A DNA stretch of 64,000 nucleotides. Origin: Ornithodoros turicata. Lineage: Eukaryota > Arthropoda > Arachnida > Ixodida > Argasidae. Positions 59,521 through 64,000 of this stretch are shown here, piece by piece. The notes under the pieces are model-generated. The model was not told the DNA's origin, did not search any database, and saw nothing but the letters and a program-made list of their open reading frames with translations. The first letter of the stretch is position 1; every line of letters starts with the position of its first letter. A program made the position numbers and the translations under genes. The DNA is taken from the NCBI RefSeq assembly GCF_037126465.1, contig NC_088210.1, positions 27,429,511 to 27,493,510 on the forward strand. The letters run 5' to 3'.

Positions 59521-62500
59521 TCCTAATGGGGCCAACAAGGACGCTGTTAAGAATCGTAACGCAGACGTGTTCCGACACGTACGAAGCGTTAAAAAAGAAC
59601 GCAACTAAAACAACTTGAACGGCGCATTGTCCTCAGAAGCTGTGTGGCACCATCCGACCCGCGAACCATCGCTCAAAAGCTTCCAACTCTCTCGTATAAG
59701 ACTGCCTTGAAGGCTCCCTCAATTTCAACAACCTGTCGTACGACAGAAGGTCGTGCAGAGATTTCATTGTCTCTTGTCGTCACCACTCGACAGCAACTAT
59801 TTCCTAATCTCTCCGCGACATCCGAAACCATGCACTCAATAAGACATCGCCGCAGTGCAATCCATCATGTGTCTCCAAAACGACATCTTCGCCACAAAGC
59901 TTTTTTTTTCTTCTTCTTCTTCTCTTTATTGCCGTTATATTCCTCTCTGATAGATGTCACCTCGCCAACAAATGTTATCTGAATAAAAGAAGGGAAGACA
60001 CACTGATGGGATGCAAATAGCAGTCGAACAGTTTTAAATTGTTGGAGAGTGAAAAGAGGACCTTATAAAGAAAGCGGAGCATACCATCGGCCGATTTCAA
60101 GCAGTGTAACGAACAGGTTCTCACTTGACCTCTGCGACATCGTAAGTTATTCGTACTTGAAGGCGACAGAGAGATGGGGACACAAGAAGTGGTTCCCACA
60201 CGGCGCACCCATCGCAATATATACGATGTGTCTCTCCAAGTGGCTCTCTCTGCTTGGTATGTGCAACGACGCTGTCGTTTCGATTCACCTCATTTGTTCC
60301 GTACGATCAAATCGAATGGAACCCATGCGTTTCTTTGGTGCGCAAGGTTGTCGCGCATACGAGCACGTTTCCTTATCATAGTGGGACACTGTTGTTCAGT
60401 AACGTTGTTTTTTGTGGACACTTTTCATTTGAGTGAGAGCGCTTCAAATGTGTCCTTACCGTCCTGCGACGAGCGATATACCGTCGGTAAATATAGTCAT
60501 GTTCGCGAGAACCTAATTTTCGCAAATTTCGCGATCGTCATATGTTCTCGCGAATTTAGAGTCCCGCGAAATATTGTTAACAAACACGAGCGATATAGGG
60601 ATGACAAACACGGAGGATAATATTGTTAAAGATGGCTAGAAATTACAGCGAAATTGTAATTTGCAGCTAATGAGTTTCACTCAGTCGAACTGACCCACGG
60701 AGAGCAATTTTTATAGCACTACTTTCGTACGCGTTTAGCACACTTTGGCGACATACCGGACATCAATTCCACACTCGTTCAAACATCATTTTGTAATTGC
60801 ATCCTCGTTCTCAGGTCATGAATGTCCCTTGATGGTCAGCGTCGAGTTCACCAAGGAGTGGATCGATTCAACGTGGGCGTCATCCTGGGTTGTCATCCAG
60901 CATTGAGGCTGTGTCATCCTGGCACAACCTCAAGCTTCCAGCATTGTGACCCGGATGAGCCGCTAAATGCTACAACCGCATAGAATTACTGTATTATTCA
61001 TCGATTTATTCCCTAAACGTCCCTAGCGATTTCGAGAATTATTAATAGAGATATTAACAGTATTTGGGACCAACATATCGTGTTCACGACAGTGCTGATA
61101 CGGAAGCCCGAATAGATACCCGATAGCGTTCGTATTTAAATGCCAATCCCTGCTTTTTCAGTATACGTTACTACATGAAAGCTTCAATGAAGTTCCTACA
61201 TAGGCTCTTACGTTGCTAAAACGCTGCTCCTTTGTGAGTACCGTATTAAATATTATTCTAATACAGTATGATGATCATCACATGTCCTTCTCCAAGAAAT
61301 ACGACATGCTTCGAGGGAACAACAAAATGATATTTAAAAAAAAAGACGTGAAAGAATAAATAAAAAATGACGCAGTTTTGAGCGGCACCCAACGCTTTCA
61401 ACAGGAAGCTGAACTTGCTGCCATTATCATTTCACAGTCTGCGCAGTGCGTTCTCGAAGAGAGGAATCGCAAATGAACATCGCATAACACTTGCACCGAG
61501 AATGAAGAAGCGTTATTATTATTCCCCAGCAATAAAAGAACGATTCACTTACAAAGCCAGCGAGTGAGGAACAAAAATGTGAGGTTGAGCTACACTCGCT
61601 TCTTCCGCTGCCTCGTGCACAGCAAGAATGCATCGTCCAAACGACTGGGCTTGGGTCGTTAGGCTTCCGCTCTGACCAGTTTTATTTTCTGAGCTCTTCT
61701 TACTTAATGTACTTTTTTTTTTTAAATCAAGCTTTACCCCCCACTTCATATCTCGAGCTGCACTCTGCTTCATCCTTTTATGCTCTTCCCAGCGTCATAC
61801 ACACACAGGAAAAAAAAAAAAAAAAAACGAGAGTTTGGACCGAACCCCCCTCGTCAGGAAACAGAACGGCCCCCGAATAAGTCATCTGCACCAGTGTTCG
61901 GAGTTCGGAAATGCCCCATTACCGTCGCCTCCGGAAAGGTCGCTTCCCAGCACTGACCTCGGCAAAGGGTTGTCGAAATCATCCTATATATGACGACAAG
62001 GAAGCGTCTTCCCCTCTTCTTTTTCACGCCTTCCGTTCTGTTTTTATGCGCCCAGTGTTGTCAGTGGCGGTCAAAGACAAAAGGGGAGAGACAAATGTTT
62101 GTCTTCGTCGCGTCATTACGTGTTCCTTCCGTTTGGTTGAGTGTGATGTGGTGTTCTCCCCGCCTTGTTCGAGCGCAGTCGTTTGGAAACAAAATCTAAC
62201 CCATCCCGATTGTTACAAGCACGCGCGCTTCTTGCTATTGTGATACGCCCATGGTTGTGTGTCGTGGGAAAGTTACAATTAAACGGGCGAGTTTTAACTT
62301 GGCTAAGATTATCGATTTTTTTTCGGGCATGTCGAGTTTCTCGTGACGATTTATCAGATATTGTCGAACGAATTAGGAGTGCCCTGGCAAAAATAAAGTG
62401 GATGAGGATTCACAGTAATATGTATAATTTCAGCGCATATCTTTGTAAATCCGATATTTGCGTAGCGGTTCTACATAACGCTCAGAAGTGGCATTGATCA

Positions 62501-63088
62501 CATACGGCTGAAACGAATACTGAAATTCATCGAATAGAGCCGTAAAGAGATATTTCGAATAAAATTTACCGAAGGGTGTTTGCCAGGTTATTTCTGACCT
62601 ATATTCCAACTTGTCAGAACCTCGTTTTTTTCTTTAGTACCAACATTCAGGTACGTTACCAGGCTCCAAACTGTCTCACTGACTCTTTTCACCTTATGTC
62701 CTGAGGGTCCCGAATAATCATGTTCGATACGATAATAATAATACGCAAGGGTACATATCCCACGTAATCAGAAGTCAGACGACCGCAGTCACAGCTGTCT
62801 GGATAAATGAATAAATAATGAATAAATTAATTAAAGAGCCAGTGGCCGGCTTATGGTGATCTGCTTTCGAGCGGTCCCCTTTTGTTGGTCTCTCGCATGT
62901 ATGCACAATGTAACGTAATACATAATTTTCGCAAAGAAAATCGAACAGTTTACGTTTATGCTCATTGAAATTGCTAACCTTGTTAGCCCACTGATCCCAA
63001 AAATGTGTCGTGGAATTAGTCTGCTTTTATTGTTTACGTTTTTTTTTTTTTTCCGAGGTAAGTATAATGGCAGAGATACGTTCTGCCT
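59521..63088. other. No gene seen
   Basis: 60485-60580 contains repeated CGCGAA/TTCGCG half-sites (GTTCGCGAGAAC, GTTCTCGCGAATTT). Poly-A runs lie near 61335 and 61810. Frames up to about 150 codons (60174-60620) have no domain. A poly-T run lies at 63038-63053. Confidence 0.4.
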
Positions 63089-63548
63089 ACGCTCTAAAAC
63101 CAGAACTTCACCACATAGCACGCTCTTAGCCAATCACTATCTCGAATGACGTCGTTCTGCCCCCTGATTGGTTAGAAACGGGAGGCGTACGCATTTTTGG
63201 AACATTTTTACACAGTTCCAAAAAAGGCGTCCGCCCCGCGCTTTACAAAAATAGGCCTTCACCGTACTACACTCTTAAAAATGAACTTCACCTCATAGCA
63301 CGCTCCTAGCCAACCATTATCTCGAATAATATCGTTATCTGCCCTGATTTGTTGAAAACGGGGGGCGTACGCCATTTCTGTGACACTTATGCTGTTCATA
63401 ATTGTCACAGAAAAGGCGTACGCCCCGTGTTTTCAACAAATCAGGGCAGATAACGATATCATTCGAGATAATGGTTGGCTAGGAGCGTGCTATGAGGTGA
63501 AGTTCATTTTTAAGAGTGTATGTGGTGAAGTTCTGCTTTCAGAGTGTA
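63089..63548. mobile_element. CACTCTTAAAA MITE hosting a second copy
   Basis: The left part (CTCTAAAACCAGAACTTCAC, CACATAGCACGCTCTTAGCC) matches the right end TGTGGTGAAGTTCTGCTTTC then AGAGTGTA at 63521-63548. A complete second copy lies between them. Part of this host element's right arm is missing at the junction, so the insertion came with a deletion or rearrangement. Confidence 0.75.
63268..63520. mobile_element. CACTCTTAAAA MITE, nested inner copy
   Basis: TACACTCTTAAAAATGAACT to TTTTTAAGAGTGTA, both arms complete and nearly perfect inverses, with GGCGTACGCC in each arm. Bounded by TA on each side. Confidence 0.9.
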
Positions 63549-63578
63549 CAAGGAACCTGCCTTCAAAAGGTTACATAG

Positions 63579-63834
63579 CACACGCTTAAAAATGAACTTC
63601 ACCGCGTAGCACGCTCCTAGCCAACCATCATCTCGAATGATATCGTTATCATGCCCTGATTTGTTGAAAACGGGAAGCGTATGCCTTTTTTGTATGACAC
63701 TTAGGCTGTTCATAATTGTCACAAAAGGGCGTACGCCTCCCGTTTTCAATAAATCAGGGCAGATACCGATATCATTCGAGATTATGGTTGGCTAGGAGCG
63801 TGCTATGCGGTGAAGTTCTTTTCTAAGAGTGCGG
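63579..63834. mobile_element. CACTCTTAAAA MITE
   Basis: CACACGCTTAAAAATGAACT to TTCTAAGAGTGC, full arms. It lies 30 bp from the previous nested pair, giving three copies in under 750 bp. Confidence 0.88.
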
Positions 63835-64000
63835 GGCTTCCTGAAGCGGTGACCGTGCAAGGCTGACACCGCTCAAGCGGCCACTCGCTCTGACGGCAAC
63901 GCTCTCAATTGCAAATTGCAAAACGTCTAAAGGTAATGAATAAAAATTACGAGGAAAACACGAACCACCTCTCATATACGAGCTGGTGTCACGAAAAGAA
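63835..64000. other. No gene seen
   Basis: Nothing recognisable before the window ends. Confidence 0.5.

Overview
This window looks like arthropod nuclear DNA, most likely from a chelicerate such as a tick or mite. The gene style is eukaryotic: one long host exon with a plausible splice acceptor, no operons, and almost everything else intergenic or intronic and full of transposon remains. The phylum is inferred from the host protein and the repeat types. The species cannot be fixed from sequence alone.

Host gene content is small. The one clear host gene is a basonuclin/disconnected-type zinc-finger transcription factor on the minus strand. Its large 3' coding exon lies at 41351-44308 and carries the conserved N-terminal block found before the vertebrate BNC fingers plus two pairs of C2H2 fingers. 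I found no upstream exons in the rest of the window, so 44.3-64 kb is probably intron or upstream sequence that has collected transposons.

Two intact autonomous retroelements are present. A Ty3/Gypsy element (9161-14884) has 311-bp LTRs that read as identical and one uninterrupted Gag-Pol frame. An L1/Tx1-type non-LTR retrotransposon (about 50086-54723, minus strand) has both ORFs open and GAT-repeat DNA on both sides. A second Gypsy element (28797-30867, minus strand) is an internally deleted shell with a 5-bp target duplication.

The rest is a graveyard of short elements, often nested. They include a palindromic MITE family with CACTCTTAAAA ends (about ten copies), foldback elements with CAGGG/ACAGGGTGT ends, pogo-like and Tc1-like MITEs, a hAT-like MITE with an 8-bp duplication, a tRNA-derived SINE family (four copies), TIR elements packed with short palindromes (CCAATATTGG or AACGTT), and palindromic fragments carrying a hammerhead-ribozyme-like core of the kind known from Penelope-like elements.

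Layout: 1-9.1 kb holds repeats and MITEs; 9.2-14.9 kb the young Gypsy; 15-28.8 kb SINEs, MITEs and hammerhead-like palindromes; 28.8-31.6 kb the deleted Gypsy and a foldback; 31.6-41.3 kb mostly unassigned DNA with repeat fragments; 41.35-44.3 kb the basonuclin exon; 44.3-50 kb MITEs and foldbacks; 50-54.7 kb the LINE; 54.7-57.5 kb a MITE/SINE cluster; 57.5-64 kb unassigned DNA ending in another MITE cluster. I see no sign of a new enzymatic system. The most unusual material is the architecture of the small elements.
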